A stretch of DNA of 58,059 bases. Source: Amycolatopsis circi. GTDB lineage: Bacteria; Actinomycetota; Actinomycetes; Mycobacteriales; Pseudonocardiaceae. The notes beneath the pieces are model-generated. The model worked only from the letters and a program-made list of their open reading frames with translations. It was not told where the DNA came from and searched no databases. Below are positions 8,683 through 17,371 of the stretch, one piece after another; position 1 is the first letter of the stretch; each line of letters starts with the position of its first letter. Location of the stretch: contig NZ_PQIA01000046.1 of assembly GCF_003385235.1 (NCBI RefSeq), positions 1 through 58,059 on the forward strand. The letters run 5' to 3'. The position numbers were made by a program, and so were the translations under genes.

Positions 8683-9474
8683 TCAGGCCGGAGCAACCGC
8701 CTCGCGCACGCCCTGCGCCAGCTCCGAAGCCAGCTTCGCCACGCCGTCCGGACCGTCCGCCGCGGCCGTGACCAGCGCGGATCCCACGATCACCGCGTCC
8801 GCGAACCCGGCCACCTGCGCGGCCTGCTCCCGCGAACGGACCCCGAGGCCCACCCCGATCGGCAGTTCCGTGTGCTCGCGAGTCCGCCGAACCAGATCCT
8901 CCGCGTGCACACCCACCGCGTCGCGAGCGCCCGTCACGCCCATCACCGCGGTCGCGTACACGAAGCCCGACGACGACGCCGTGGTCTTCGCCAGTCGCTC
9001 CTCCGACGACGACGGCGCGACCAGGAAAATCCGGTCCAAGCCGTGTTCCAAGGACGCGGCCATCCACTCGTCGGCCTCGTCCGGGATCAGGTCCGGCGTG
9101 ATCAAGCCCAGACCACCGGCCGAAGCGAGGTCGCGGGCGAACGCATCGACCCCGTACCGGTGCACCGGGTTCCAGTACGTCATCACCACCGCGCGACCGC
9201 CGCGCGCGGAGACCGATTCCACGACCTCGAAGAGCTGCTTCAGCCGGAACCCGCTCGCCAGCGCCGCCTCGGCGGCCGCCTGGATGGTGGGGCCGTCCAT
9301 GACCGGATCGGAGTACGGGACGCCGACCTCGACCAGGTCCGCTCCGCCGTCGATCGTCGCGGCCAGCAGGTCTTTCGAGCCGTCCACGGACGGGAATCCG
9401 GCGGGCAAGTAGCCGACCAGCGCGGCCCGGTGTTCCGCCCGCGTCGCCGCGAACAGCTCGTCGAGGCCGCTCAC
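8683..9474 (-). CDS. trpA: Tryptophan synthase alpha subunit
   Basis: Cleaves indole-3-glycerol phosphate to indole and glyceraldehyde-3-phosphate in the alpha2-beta2 tryptophan synthase complex. The TIM barrel shows the family blocks DLVEVGVPYSDPVMDGPTIQ (catalytic Asp region), TYWNPVHRYG, LITPDLIPDEA and IGVGLGVRSREQA. The product is 263 residues. The GTG start at 9474 overlaps the trpB stop by four bases (GTGA), so translation is coupled to trpB. Last gene of the trp block. In related genomes lgt would follow immediately. Confidence 0.97.
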   Translation of the reverse strand: MSGLDELFAATRAEHRAALVGYLPAGFPSVDGSKDLLAATIDGGADLVEVGVPYSDPVMDGPTIQAAAEAALASGFRLKQLFEVVESVSARGGRAVVMTYWNPVHRYGVDAFARDLASAGGLGLITPDLIPDEADEWMAASLEHGLDRIFLVAPSSSEERLAKTTASSSGFVYATAVMGVTGARDAVGVHAEDLVRRTREHTELPIGVGLGVRSREQAAQVAGFADAVIVGSALVTAAADGPDGVAKLASELAQGVREAVAPA

Positions 9475-10688
9475 TTGCCCTCCCCGTCCACGAGCCCGAA
9501 CCACTGGGCCGCGGTGTCCATGTCCTTGTCGCCCCGGCCCGACAGGTTGACCACGATCAGCCCGTCCGGGCCCAGCTCGCGGCCCAGTTCCAGGGCCCCG
9601 GCGAGCGCGTGCGCCGATTCGATCGCCGGGATGATGCCCTCGGTGCGCGACAGCAGCCGGAAGGCGTCCATCGCGGCCGCGTCGGTGACCGGGCGGTACT
9701 CGGCGCGGCCGGAGTCCTTGAGCCACGCGTGTTCCGGGCCGACGCCCGGGTAGTCGAGCCCGGCGGAGATCGAATGCGATTCGACCGTCTGGCCGTCCTC
9801 GTCCTGCAGCAGGTACGACATCGCGCCGTGCAGGTTGCCGGGAGTGCCCTTGGTGAGCGTCGCGCCGTGCCGGTTGCCCTCGATGCCTTCGCCGCCCGGC
9901 TCGAGGCCGACCAGCCGCACCGACGGGTCGTCGTAGAAGCCGGAGAAGATGCCGATGGCGTTGGACCCGCCGCCGACGCACGCCGCGACGACGTCCGGCA
10001 GGCGGCCCGCCTTCTCCAGGATCTGCGCCCGCGCCTCCTCGCCGATGACGTGGTGGAAGTTGCGCACCATCATCGGGAACGGGTACGGGCCCGCGGCAGT
10101 GCCGAAGAGGTAGTGCGTGGTGTCCGCGTTGGTGACCCAGTCGCGCAGCGCCTCGTTGATCGCGTCCTTGAGCGTGCGCGACCCGGTTTTCACCGGGATG
10201 ACCTCGGCGCCGAGCAGCTTCATCCGCGCGACGTTCAGCGACTGCCGTTCGGTGTCGACCTCGCCCATGTACACGACGCAGTCGAGGCCGAGCAGCGCGC
10301 ACGCGGTGGCCGTGGCGACGCCGTGCTGGCCCGCGCCGGTCTCCGCGATGACGCGCTTCTTGCCCATCCGCACGGTGAGCAGCGCCTGGCCCAGCACGTT
10401 GTTGATCTTGTGCGAACCGGTGTGGTTGAGGTCCTCGCGCTTGAGGAACACCCGCGCGCCGCCGGCCTGCTCGCCGAACCGCTTGGCTTCGGTGAGCAGC
10501 GACGGACGGCCCGCGTACTCGGTCAGCAGCCGGTTCAGTTCGCCGGTGAACGCGGGGTCGTGGCGGGCCTTCTCGTACTCCGCCGCGACCTCGTCGACCA
10601 CGCCGATCAGCGCTTCCGGCATGAACCGGCCGCCGTACGGGCCGTAGTAGCCGCGCTCGTCCGGGTCGTGCTTGCCGCGCTCGGTCAC
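9471..10688 (-). CDS. trpB: Tryptophan synthase beta subunit
   Basis: PLP enzyme that joins indole and serine to make tryptophan. The PLP lysine is in GSHKINN, with ETGAGQHGVATA and GGGSNAIG (phosphate-binding) loops following. At 405 residues with a YYGPYGGRFMPE N-terminus it is full length. It overlaps trpC at its start (ATGA at 10685-10688) and trpA at its end, so the three form one coupled unit. Confidence 0.98.
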   Translation of the reverse strand: MTERGKHDPDERGYYGPYGGRFMPEALIGVVDEVAAEYEKARHDPAFTGELNRLLTEYAGRPSLLTEAKRFGEQAGGARVFLKREDLNHTGSHKINNVLGQALLTVRMGKKRVIAETGAGQHGVATATACALLGLDCVVYMGEVDTERQSLNVARMKLLGAEVIPVKTGSRTLKDAINEALRDWVTNADTTHYLFGTAAGPYPFPMMVRNFHHVIGEEARAQILEKAGRLPDVVAACVGGGSNAIGIFSGFYDDPSVRLVGLEPGGEGIEGNRHGATLTKGTPGNLHGAMSYLLQDEDGQTVESHSISAGLDYPGVGPEHAWLKDSGRAEYRPVTDAAAMDAFRLLSRTEGIIPAIESAHALAGALELGRELGPDGLIVVNLSGRGDKDMDTAAQWFGLVDGEGK

Positions 10689-11494
10689 CGCGAGGGCCTC
10701 GGGCAGGCGGGGTGCGAACCGGCGGTGACGAGCTTGACGACCGCGCCCTTCGGGTCGCCGGAGGCCACCAGGCCCTCGCCGACCAGCACCGCGTCCGCGC
10801 CGTGGCCGGCGTACGACATCAGGTCGCCCGGGCCGCGGACGCCGGACTCGGCGACCTTGAACACGTCCATCGGCAGGCCGGGCGCGAGGCGGGAGAACAC
10901 GTCGCGGTCCACTTCGAGGGTGTGCAGGTTGCGCGCGTTGACGCCGATGACCTTCGCGCCCGCTTCGAGCGCGCGGTCGGCCTCCTCGGCGTTGTGGATC
11001 TCCACGAGCGCGGTCATGCCGAGCGATTCGACGCGGTCGAGCAGCGCGGCGAGCGCGTTCTGCTCCAGCGCGGCGACGATCAGCAGGACCATGTCCGCGC
11101 CGTGCAGCCGGGCCTCGTGCACCTGGTACGGGCTGACGACGAAGTCCTTGCGCAGCACGGGAATGTCGACCGCGGCGCGCACCGCGTCGAGGTCGGCGAG
11201 CGATCCGCCGAAGCGGCGCTGTTCGGTGAGCACGCTGATGACGCGCGCGCCGGCGTCCTCGTAGTCGCGGGCCAGCGCGGCCGGGTCGGAAATCGTGGCC
11301 AGCTCGCCCTTCGACGGGCTGCGCCGCTTCACCTCGGCGATGACGCCGATGCCGGATTCGCGCAGCGCCGCCATCACGTCACGCGGGGGGACGGCCTTGG
11401 CCGCCCTGGCCTTCAGTTCGTCGAACGGCAGCGCGGATTCCCGCTGCGCGAGATCCTCGCGCACGCCGGCGACGATGTCTTCGAGCACGCTCAT
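10685..11494 (-). CDS. trpC: Indole-3-glycerol phosphate synthase
   Basis: Converts carboxyphenylaminodeoxyribulose phosphate to indole-3-glycerol phosphate. Hallmarks are VIAEVKRRSPSKG (catalytic Lys), VLRKDFVVSPYQ, LLIVAAL, GVNARNLHTLEVD and VAESGV. The product is 269 residues. It starts 120 bases after the end of the upstream membrane-protein gene, a larger gap than elsewhere in the operon but with no obvious terminator. No trpD, trpG or trpF is in the cluster; the TrpF step is expected from PriA at 20426-21163. Confidence 0.97.
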   Translation of the reverse strand: MSVLEDIVAGVREDLAQRESALPFDELKARAAKAVPPRDVMAALRESGIGVIAEVKRRSPSKGELATISDPAALARDYEDAGARVISVLTEQRRFGGSLADLDAVRAAVDIPVLRKDFVVSPYQVHEARLHGADMVLLIVAALEQNALAALLDRVESLGMTALVEIHNAEEADRALEAGAKVIGVNARNLHTLEVDRDVFSRLAPGLPMDVFKVAESGVRGPGDLMSYAGHGADAVLVGEGLVASGDPKGAVVKLVTAGSHPACPRPSR

Positions 11495-11614
11495 CGGACG
11501 CCCCTACCCGCTGCCGCACTCCTGGGTCCACTCGCAAGCTCGCTCACAAAAACCTTCCCCTTCCCGCCGAAACGATGCTAACCCCCGCTCGATGACCGGC
11601 CGGTCCCGGGTTGC

Positions 11615-12337
11615 TCAGCGACGAGGATCCCCGCCGTCGGTCGGGTCGTCCCCCTCCGACAGCGCCTCCCACAGCTCGGTGTCCGGATCCTTCCGCGCCG
11701 CCTTGGCTCCCGGTGCGGCGTAACGGGCTCCGAGCTTGCGCGCGGCTCCCGCCCACTTGATCGCTGCCAACCCGCCGAGTGCGACAAGAATTCCGCCCAG
11801 TGCCGCGATCAGGTGGCCGAGCACGATTTCCGTGCCGGGCAGCCCGGGCGCGAACCCGCCGAACTTGATTCCGTCGACCCCGCTCCAGACGCCCGCCGCG
11901 CCGGCGAGCACCAGCACGATCCCGAGCACGCGGCGCAGCCAGCCGCCGGTCGCGATGGCCCCGGCGACGCCCGCGAGCGCGAGGATCGCGAGCGGCACGA
12001 GCGCGGTGGAGCGCTGTTCGCCGGGTTCGGTGTACAGGACGGTGCCGCGCACGCCCTCGTCGCGGAATTCGGCGAACCACACCATCCGGGACGCTCCCCA
12101 GAGAGCCAGCGCGCCGAGCAGGAGGGCGAGGATGATCGTCCACAGTGGACGGCGCGCCGAAGCGGCAGCGGGCTCGGCTGCCGACGGCGATTTCACGCTG
12201 CCAACCGGCTCTTCGGCAGCGGTTTTCCCTGCGTCAGGCGGTTTTTCACCGACATCCGCCGGTTCCACCGCGTCATGAGCCTCTTGCGCCTCGGCGCCGC
12301 CGCGTCGTGGTTCCGCCTCCTCGGGCCGCTCAGACAC
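11615..12337 (-). CDS. Trp-operon-associated membrane protein (TIGR02234-like)
   Basis: Conserved actinobacterial membrane protein found between trpE and trpC; function not established. An acidic disordered N-terminus of about 65 residues is followed by four hydrophobic segments (near 68-85, 115-132, 135-155 and 172-195) and a charged C-terminal tail. The GTG start at 12337 overlaps the trpE stop by eight bases. Its position, topology and the WFAEF-type first loop match the Rv1610-like family of mycobacteria. Confidence 0.85.
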   Translation of the reverse strand: MSERPEEAEPRRGGAEAQEAHDAVEPADVGEKPPDAGKTAAEEPVGSVKSPSAAEPAAASARRPLWTIILALLLGALALWGASRMVWFAEFRDEGVRGTVLYTEPGEQRSTALVPLAILALAGVAGAIATGGWLRRVLGIVLVLAGAAGVWSGVDGIKFGGFAPGLPGTEIVLGHLIAALGGILVALGGLAAIKWAGAARKLGARYAAPGAKAARKDPDTELWEALSEGDDPTDGGDPRR

Positions 12338-13892
12338 CGGCCGCGTCCTCGGCCGGGTCCAGCTCGCCCGCCGGGACCATCGTGCCCGCCGCGGCGATCG
12401 CGGACAGCACGGTGCGGGCCTTGTTGAGCGATTCGGTGTCCTCGTAGTCCGGGACCGAGTCCGCGACCACGCCGCCGCCCGCCTGCACGTAAGCGGTCCC
12501 GTCGATCATCAGCGCGGTGCGGATGGCGATCGCCGTGTCCGCGTCGCCCGCGAAGTCCAGGTAGCCGACGACGCCGCCGTACAGCGCGCGGCGCACCGGT
12601 TCCAGCTCCTCGATCAGCTGCATCGCCCGCACCTTCGGCGCGCCGGACAGCGTGCCCGCCGGGAAGCAGGCGGCGACCGCGTCGAAGGCCGTGGCGTCGT
12701 CTTTCAGCTCGCCGGTCACCGTCGACACGATGTGCATGACGTGGCTGTAGCGCTCGATCTGGAAGAAGTCGACCACGTGCACGGTGCCCGGTTTGCAGAC
12801 CTTGCCGAGGTCGTTGCGGCCGAGGTCGACGAGCATCAGGTGCTCGGCGCGTTCCTTCTCGTCCGCGAGCAGGTCCTTGGCCAGCTGCGCGTCCTCCTCC
12901 GGATCCGCCCCTCGCCAGCGGGTGCCCGCGATGGGATGCGTGGTGGCGCGCCCGTCGCGGACGGTCACCAGCGATTCCGGGCTGGAGCCGACGATGTCGA
13001 AGCCCTCCAGCCGCAGCAAGTACATGTACGGGCTCGGGTTGGAGGTGCGGAGCACGCGGTAGACGTCGAGCGCGTCGGCTCCGGTTTCGATCTCGAACCG
13101 TTGCGAGGGCACGACCTGGAACGCTTCGCCGGCCTTGATGGCCTCGACCGCCTTGTCGACGGCCGCGTGGAAGTTTTCCTTGCTGCGGTGGCGGCGGAAT
13201 TCCGGAGTGGGCCGGTCGAACGTCGCGACGGTCGGCGGCGCGGGCACCCGCAACTGCTCGGTCATCGCGGACAGCCGGGCCAGCGCGTCGTCGTACGCGG
13301 CGTCCACGCGTTCGGCCGAGTCGTCCCAGTTGACCGCGTTGGCGATCAGCGTGACGGTGCCCTCGTGGTGGTCGAACGCGGCGAGATCGGTGGCGAGCAG
13401 CATGGTCAGCTCGGGGATGTCGAGGTCCCGTTCGGCCAGCTCGGGCAGCTTTTCCAGCCAGCGCACCGAATCGTAGCCGAGATAGCCGACCATTCCGCCG
13501 GTCAGCGGGGGCAGGCCGGGCAGCGGCTCGGTGTGCAGCGCCTCGACGGTCGCGCGCAGCACCTGCAGCGGGTCGCCCTCGGTGGGCAGGTTGTCCGGCG
13601 GGGTGCCGGTCCAGACCGCCTTGCCGTCGCGGACGGTCAGCGCGGCCGGGCTGCGCACCCCGACGAACGACCAGCGCGACCACGATTTCCCGTTCTCGGC
13701 CGATTCGAAGAGGAACGTGCCGGGCCGGTCGGCGGCGAGCTTGCGGTAGATCCCCAGCGGGGTCTCGCCGTCGGCGAGCACCCGGCGCACCACGGGGATC
13801 ACGCGGCGGCTCTCGGCCAGCGCGCGGAAGCCGGCGCGGGACGGGCTGACCGGGCCGGGCCCGGCCGTGGACGAGGCTGCTGAGCTGACCAT
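12330..13892 (-). CDS. trpE: Anthranilate synthase component I
   Basis: Makes anthranilate from chorismate and ammonia, the committed step to tryptophan. The chorismate-binding domain has NPSPYM, the GSSPE and PIAGTRWRG blocks, LVDLGRNDLG and CFPAGTLSGAPK. The N-terminal LFES element corresponds to the tryptophan feedback site. The product is about 520 residues. Start: two in-frame ATGs, at 13892 (chosen) and 13901, neither with a good ribosome site. The glutamine amidotransferase partner (trpG) is not in the window. It is divergent from a TetR gene with a palindrome between them. No leader peptide or attenuator was recognised. Confidence 0.96.
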   Translation of the reverse strand: MVSSAASSTAGPGPVSPSRAGFRALAESRRVIPVVRRVLADGETPLGIYRKLAADRPGTFLFESAENGKSWSRWSFVGVRSPAALTVRDGKAVWTGTPPDNLPTEGDPLQVLRATVEALHTEPLPGLPPLTGGMVGYLGYDSVRWLEKLPELAERDLDIPELTMLLATDLAAFDHHEGTVTLIANAVNWDDSAERVDAAYDDALARLSAMTEQLRVPAPPTVATFDRPTPEFRRHRSKENFHAAVDKAVEAIKAGEAFQVVPSQRFEIETGADALDVYRVLRTSNPSPYMYLLRLEGFDIVGSSPESLVTVRDGRATTHPIAGTRWRGADPEEDAQLAKDLLADEKERAEHLMLVDLGRNDLGKVCKPGTVHVVDFFQIERYSHVMHIVSTVTGELKDDATAFDAVAACFPAGTLSGAPKVRAMQLIEELEPVRRALYGGVVGYLDFAGDADTAIAIRTALMIDGTAYVQAGGGVVADSVPDYEDTESLNKARTVLSAIAAAGTMVPAGELDPAEDAAGV

Positions 13893-13940
13893 GCGCCTCA
13901 TTGTGCCGCTACGGCCGGGTCCGCCGGTCAGCGGGCTCTC

Positions 13941-13960
13941 AATTCAATGACTGTTGAATT
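13941..13960. promoter_or_regulatory. Palindromic operator candidate between trpE and tetR
   Basis: AATTCAATGACTGTTGAATT has perfect 7-bp arms around a 6-bp spacer and is strikingly AT-rich for this DNA. It begins 28 bases before the GTG start chosen for the TetR gene and covers an upstream ATG, which argues against that ATG as the start. Autoregulation by the adjacent TetR protein is the simplest reading; an effect on the divergent trpE promoter is possible. Confidence 0.6.
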
Positions 13961-13988
13961 TGAGGCGGCGACCGGTCAAGATGGTCCG

Positions 13989-14594
13989 GTGAGCACCGAA
14001 GACACTACCGCGCGCCGCCGCGGCCGCCGCCCTGCTGGTCAGGACACCCGCGCGGTGCTGCTGGAAGCCGCCCGCGCGGTGTTCGCCGAGAACGGCTACG
14101 AACGCGCGACGGTCCGCTCGATCGCCGCGCGCGCCGGGGTGGACGCGGCCATGGTCAACCACTGGTTCGGCGGCAAGGAAGGCCTGTTCGCCCAAGCGGT
14201 GCTGAAACTGCCGTTCGAACCGACGGAATTGGTGACGGTCCTGCGCGACGGCCCGGTCGACGAGCTGGGCGTCCGGATCGCGCGCACCTTCCTGACCCGA
14301 TGGGACGGCGTCGGCGGCGACACGTTCCAGGCGCTGATCCGCAGCGTCGCCAGTCACGAGGCGGCCAGCACGGTGCTGCGGGAGTTTTTCTCGCAGTTTT
14401 TCACCGGACTGCTGAGCGAGACCAGCGTTGACCGCCAGGAGCTGCGGGTGGCGTTGTGCGCTTCGCAGCTGGTGGGGATGGGGTTGATCCGGTATGTGGC
14501 CCGGTTCCCGCCGATGGTGGAGGCGGAGGTGGACACGCTGATTGCGGCGGTGGCGCCGACCTTGCAGCGTTATCTCACCGGGGACATCGACTAG
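13989..14594 (+). CDS. TetR-family transcriptional regulator
   Basis: DNA-binding repressor. After a basic RRRGRRPAG leader comes a typical TetR helix-turn-helix (AARAVFAENGYERATVRSIAARAGVD, recognition helix MVNHWFGGKEGL, shown in part) and an all-helical ligand domain of about 140 residues. Start: GTG at 13989 is preferred over ATG at 13947 because the latter lies inside a palindromic operator candidate. The product is 201 residues. It sits between hisI and trpE on the opposite strand. Its ligand and targets are unknown. Confidence 0.9.
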   Translation: MSTEDTTARRRGRRPAGQDTRAVLLEAARAVFAENGYERATVRSIAARAGVDAAMVNHWFGGKEGLFAQAVLKLPFEPTELVTVLRDGPVDELGVRIARTFLTRWDGVGGDTFQALIRSVASHEAASTVLREFFSQFFTGLLSETSVDRQELRVALCASQLVGMGLIRYVARFPPMVEAEVDTLIAAVAPTLQRYLTGDID

Positions 14595-14599
14595 GCCCT

Positions 14600-14652
14600 C
14601 GTGAGTGTTTGTCCCGGTTAGAACCAGGTTAGAACCGGCATAAACACTCACG
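14600..14652. repeat. Hairpin, family A copy 1 (tetR/hisI convergent end)
   Basis: Two 20-bp arms, CGTGAGTGTTTGTCCCGGTT and its near-perfect complement (18 of 20), enclose a 13-base spacer. The outer arm supplies the TGA stop codon of hisI (14648-14650). Related hairpins are at 21207-21252 and 36072-36113. It probably serves as a bidirectional terminator between tetR and hisI, although no T-run follows. Confidence 0.85.
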
Positions 14653-15001
14653 ACTCGTCGGCGAGCAGCAACCGCTCGTCGGTGTCGAAGCACGTGTGCG
14701 TCCCGGTGTGACAAGCCGGACCGGTCTGGTCCACTCGCAGCAACACCGTGTCGCCGTCGCAGTCGACGCGGACCTCTCGCACGTGCTGGACGTGCCCCGA
14801 GGTCTCGCCCTTCACCCACAGCTCCTGCCGGCTGCGCGACCAATACGTCCCGCGCCGGGTGGTGAGCGTCGATTCCAGCGCGTCGTCGTTCATCCAGGCC
14901 ATCATCAGCACGTCCGACGTCGCGTGGTCGACCACGACCGCGGCGATCAGTCCGTCCGCGTTCCACTTCAGCCGTGCGGAAAGTTCCGGCGAGAGGCTCA
15001 T
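14648..15001 (-). CDS. hisI: Phosphoribosyl-AMP cyclohydrolase
   Basis: Third step of histidine synthesis, opening the adenine ring of phosphoribosyl-AMP. This is the monofunctional form (117 residues, no HisE pyrophosphohydrolase domain), as in other actinobacteria. Conserved parts: MMAWMN, the TYWSRSRQELW segment, and metal-binding cysteines in VDCDGDTV and GPACHTGTHTCF. It overlaps hisF by ATGA. Its stop lies inside a hairpin arm. Confidence 0.96.
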   Translation of the reverse strand: MSLSPELSARLKWNADGLIAAVVVDHATSDVLMMAWMNDDALESTLTTRRGTYWSRSRQELWVKGETSGHVQHVREVRVDCDGDTVLLRVDQTGPACHTGTHTCFDTDERLLLADES

Positions 15002-15771
15002 CGCACGACCACCCCGCCGGTGCGCAGCGCGCCCTTCACGTCGCCGATCGTCAACTGTCCGAAGTGGAATACGCTCGCCGCGAGCACCGCGTCGGCACCG
15101 GCTTCCACCGCGGGCAAGAAGTGTTCGGTCGCGCCCGCGCCGCCGCTGGCGATCACCGGGACTCGCACCGCGCGCCGAACCAGGCCGATCAGCTCCAGGT
15201 CGAAGCCGGTTTTGGTGCCGTCCGCGTCCATCGAGTTGAGCAGGATCTCGCCGACGCCGAGTTCCTCGCCGCGCGCGGCCCATTCCACCGCGTCGATTCC
15301 GGTGCCGCGACGGCCGCCGTGCGTGGTGACCTCGAAGCCGGACGCTGTCGGTGCGCTGCCTTCCGGCACGCGCCGCGCGTCGACGGACAGCACGACGCAC
15401 TGGGCCCCGAACCGGCGCGACGCCTCGCGCAGCAGCTCCGGGCGTGCGATCGCGGCCGTGTTGATGCTGACCTTGTCCGCGCCGGTGCGCAGCAGCCGGT
15501 TGACGTCGTCGGTGGAGCGCACGCCGCCGCCGACGGTGAGCGGGATGAAGACCTGCTCGGCGGTGCGGCGGACCACGTCGAAGGTGGTTTCGCGGTCGCC
15601 GGAGGACGCGGTGACGTCGAGGAAGGTCAGCTCGTCGGCCCCTTCGGCGTCGTACCGGCGCGCCAGCTCCACCGGGTCGCCCGCGTCGCGCAGGTCGGCG
15701 AAGTTGACGCCCTTCACGACCCGGCCCGCGTCGACGTCGAGACAGGGAATCACCCGAACCGCCACAGCCAT
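14998..15771 (-). CDS. hisF: Imidazole glycerol phosphate synthase cyclase subunit
   Basis: TIM-barrel subunit that condenses ammonia (delivered by HisH) with PRFAR to give imidazole glycerol phosphate and AICAR. Recognised by VIPCLDVDAGRVVKGVNF, LDVTAS, TVGGGVRS, KVSINTAA, EILLNSMDADGTK and SGGAG. The ATG at 15771 starts the conserved N-terminus (MAVAVRVIPCLD). Ten further codons are open upstream. The product is 257 residues. Its partner hisH is 5.5 kb away on the same strand, separated by unrelated genes. Confidence 0.96.
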   Translation of the reverse strand: MAVAVRVIPCLDVDAGRVVKGVNFADLRDAGDPVELARRYDAEGADELTFLDVTASSGDRETTFDVVRRTAEQVFIPLTVGGGVRSTDDVNRLLRTGADKVSINTAAIARPELLREASRRFGAQCVVLSVDARRVPEGSAPTASGFEVTTHGGRRGTGIDAVEWAARGEELGVGEILLNSMDADGTKTGFDLELIGLVRRAVRVPVIASGGAGATEHFLPAVEAGADAVLAASVFHFGQLTIGDVKGALRTGGVVVR

Positions 15772-15868
15772 GCCGTCCAGCCTAGTCGGCCGCTCGCCCA
15801 AGGCCGCCGCGACGGCTTCCTCACAGATTTCGGATCCGATGCATCAAAACCGCCCGCTCGCGCGTCTC

Positions 15869-16384
15869 ATGATCGTGACCATCGGTTTCGACGATTTCGT
15901 GGCGGAACGCCTCGACGGGCTGCTGCGCTACGCGACCGTCCTCGCCGACGACCCGCATCTGGCGCAGGACATCGTCCAAGACGTGCTTCTGCGCGCCCAG
16001 CAGCGCTGGTCGAAGATCGAATCGCCGCCCACTTACGTCCGCAAGATGATCACCAACGAGTACCTGTCGTGGCGTCGCCGCGCCGCCCGCCGCGTGGTGC
16101 CGTCGAACCATTCGGTGCTCGATTCGCTAGGGCCGCCGACGGCCGATCCCAGCACCGCCTACGACGAACGCGACGAAATGCTCGCCCTGCTGGCCACGCT
16201 GCCGCGGAAACAGCGCGCCGCCGTCGTCCTGCGTTATTACGAGAACTACACCGACGCCGAAATCGCCAGCTTCCTCCGCTGCGGCGTTTCGACCGTGCGC
16301 AGCCAAATCTCGCGCGCGCTGGCGACACTGCGCGCCGGCCTGCCCTCGTTGCCGCCCGTCCTCACCACCGGAGCAGGAGAATGA
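15869..16384 (+). CDS. SigE-type ECF RNA polymerase sigma factor
   Basis: Directs RNA polymerase to a small set of promoters. Region 2 is the LLRYATVLADDPHLAQDIVQD stretch (in part) with RRWSK/TNEYLSWRRR following. Region 4 has LPRKQRAAVVLRYYENYTDAEIA and a CGVSTVRSQISRAL recognition helix. The product is about 171 residues, typical of the SigE-70 family (Streptomyces-type). Alternative starts at 15839 or GTG 15875 are possible. It overlaps the next gene by ATGA, consistent with a sigma/anti-sigma pair. Confidence 0.92.
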   Translation: MIVTIGFDDFVAERLDGLLRYATVLADDPHLAQDIVQDVLLRAQQRWSKIESPPTYVRKMITNEYLSWRRRAARRVVPSNHSVLDSLGPPTADPSTAYDERDEMLALLATLPRKQRAAVVLRYYENYTDAEIASFLRCGVSTVRSQISRALATLRAGLPSLPPVLTTGAGE

Positions 16385-17355
16385 CCCCGTCGAACGAGAC
16401 CGAGACGCTGGTGCGCGACAGCCTCGAACGGCTCGCGGAGCAGGCACCGGACGGCAACGAGGTGCTCAACGCGCTCGCCCGAGCCCGGCAACGCCAGCAC
16501 CGGCGCCGTCCCCGCCTCGCGCTCGCCGCCGCGGCCGCCGCGGTGATCGCGGTCGCCGCCGGGGTGCCGCTGGTGGTCAACGCGGTCACCGAAGCGCCCG
16601 CGCAGCTCACCCCCGCCGCCGGACGACCGGTGCTCGCGTACACGCCGGGCTGGCTGCCGGACGGTTTCACCGAGCAGTACCGCTCAGGCGGGCCCGGGAA
16701 CACCGCACAGGTGCGGCAATGGCAGGCAGGCGCGAGCCGGGTGGAAGTCGCGGCGCATTCCACGGCCGATCCGGAATGGGCACAGACCGCGCTGCGCATC
16801 TCGGCGTTGAGGGACCAGGTCGTGGTGCACGGGCGGGTCGCCATGGTGACCGGCCCGAGCGACACGATCGCGACGCTGACCTGGATGCCGGACGACCGCC
16901 ACGTGCTGACCGCCAAGGTGGAAGGCGTCCCGGACGCGCGCGCGGCGGCCGAGCAGATCGCCGATTCCGTGACCGCTAAGCCAGTGCTGGTCCGCGGCGA
17001 GGCACGGTTCGGACCGCTGCCCGCGGGAATGCGCGAAGAAGCCACGACAGTGCGCGGAAACAACTCGGACAACGCGACAACCGTGCTCGACGCCAGCGGG
17101 CCGACCGGCAAAGTGCGCGTGACGATCGGCGGCGGTTCTCCTGCGCTCGGCGGATCTGGGCCGGTCCAGGTGCGCGGCCTGCCCGGAGCCTACGTGCCGG
17201 CCTCCGGACCGGCCGACGCGCAGGTCGCTGTGCGGCTGTCGTCCGGGCGCTGGCTGACGGCTTCCGGCCGGTTGCCGCGCGAACAGCTCGTCGCGGTGGC
17301 GGACGGGATCGTGCTCGATTCGGCACCGGATTACGGCTGGCTCGGCACTGCCTGA
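16381..17355 (+). CDS. Membrane-anchored putative anti-sigma/sensor protein
   Basis: Likely regulator of the overlapping sigma factor. An approximately 40-residue cytoplasmic N-terminus with an RARQRQHRRRPR basic stop is followed by one transmembrane helix (about 44-63) and a 260-residue extracytoplasmic domain rich in beta-strand-like sequence. The cytoplasmic part is short and lacks a recognisable zinc anti-sigma HxxxCxxC motif, so sigma binding is inferred from the ATGA overlap and topology only. Confidence 0.75.
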   Translation: MTPSNETETLVRDSLERLAEQAPDGNEVLNALARARQRQHRRRPRLALAAAAAAVIAVAAGVPLVVNAVTEAPAQLTPAAGRPVLAYTPGWLPDGFTEQYRSGGPGNTAQVRQWQAGASRVEVAAHSTADPEWAQTALRISALRDQVVVHGRVAMVTGPSDTIATLTWMPDDRHVLTAKVEGVPDARAAAEQIADSVTAKPVLVRGEARFGPLPAGMREEATTVRGNNSDNATTVLDASGPTGKVRVTIGGGSPALGGSGPVQVRGLPGAYVPASGPADAQVAVRLSSGRWLTASGRLPREQLVAVADGIVLDSAPDYGWLGTA

Positions 17356-17371
17356 CCGCTACCGTGAGGCC

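Noticed and set aside
13947..13988. ATG at 13947 as the start of the TetR gene
   Set aside because: It lies inside the operator-like palindrome; the GTG at 13989 gives a family-typical N-terminus.
13944..14966. Minus-strand frame antisense to tetR and across hisI
   Set aside because: TetR and HisI have clear family motifs; the antisense frame has none.
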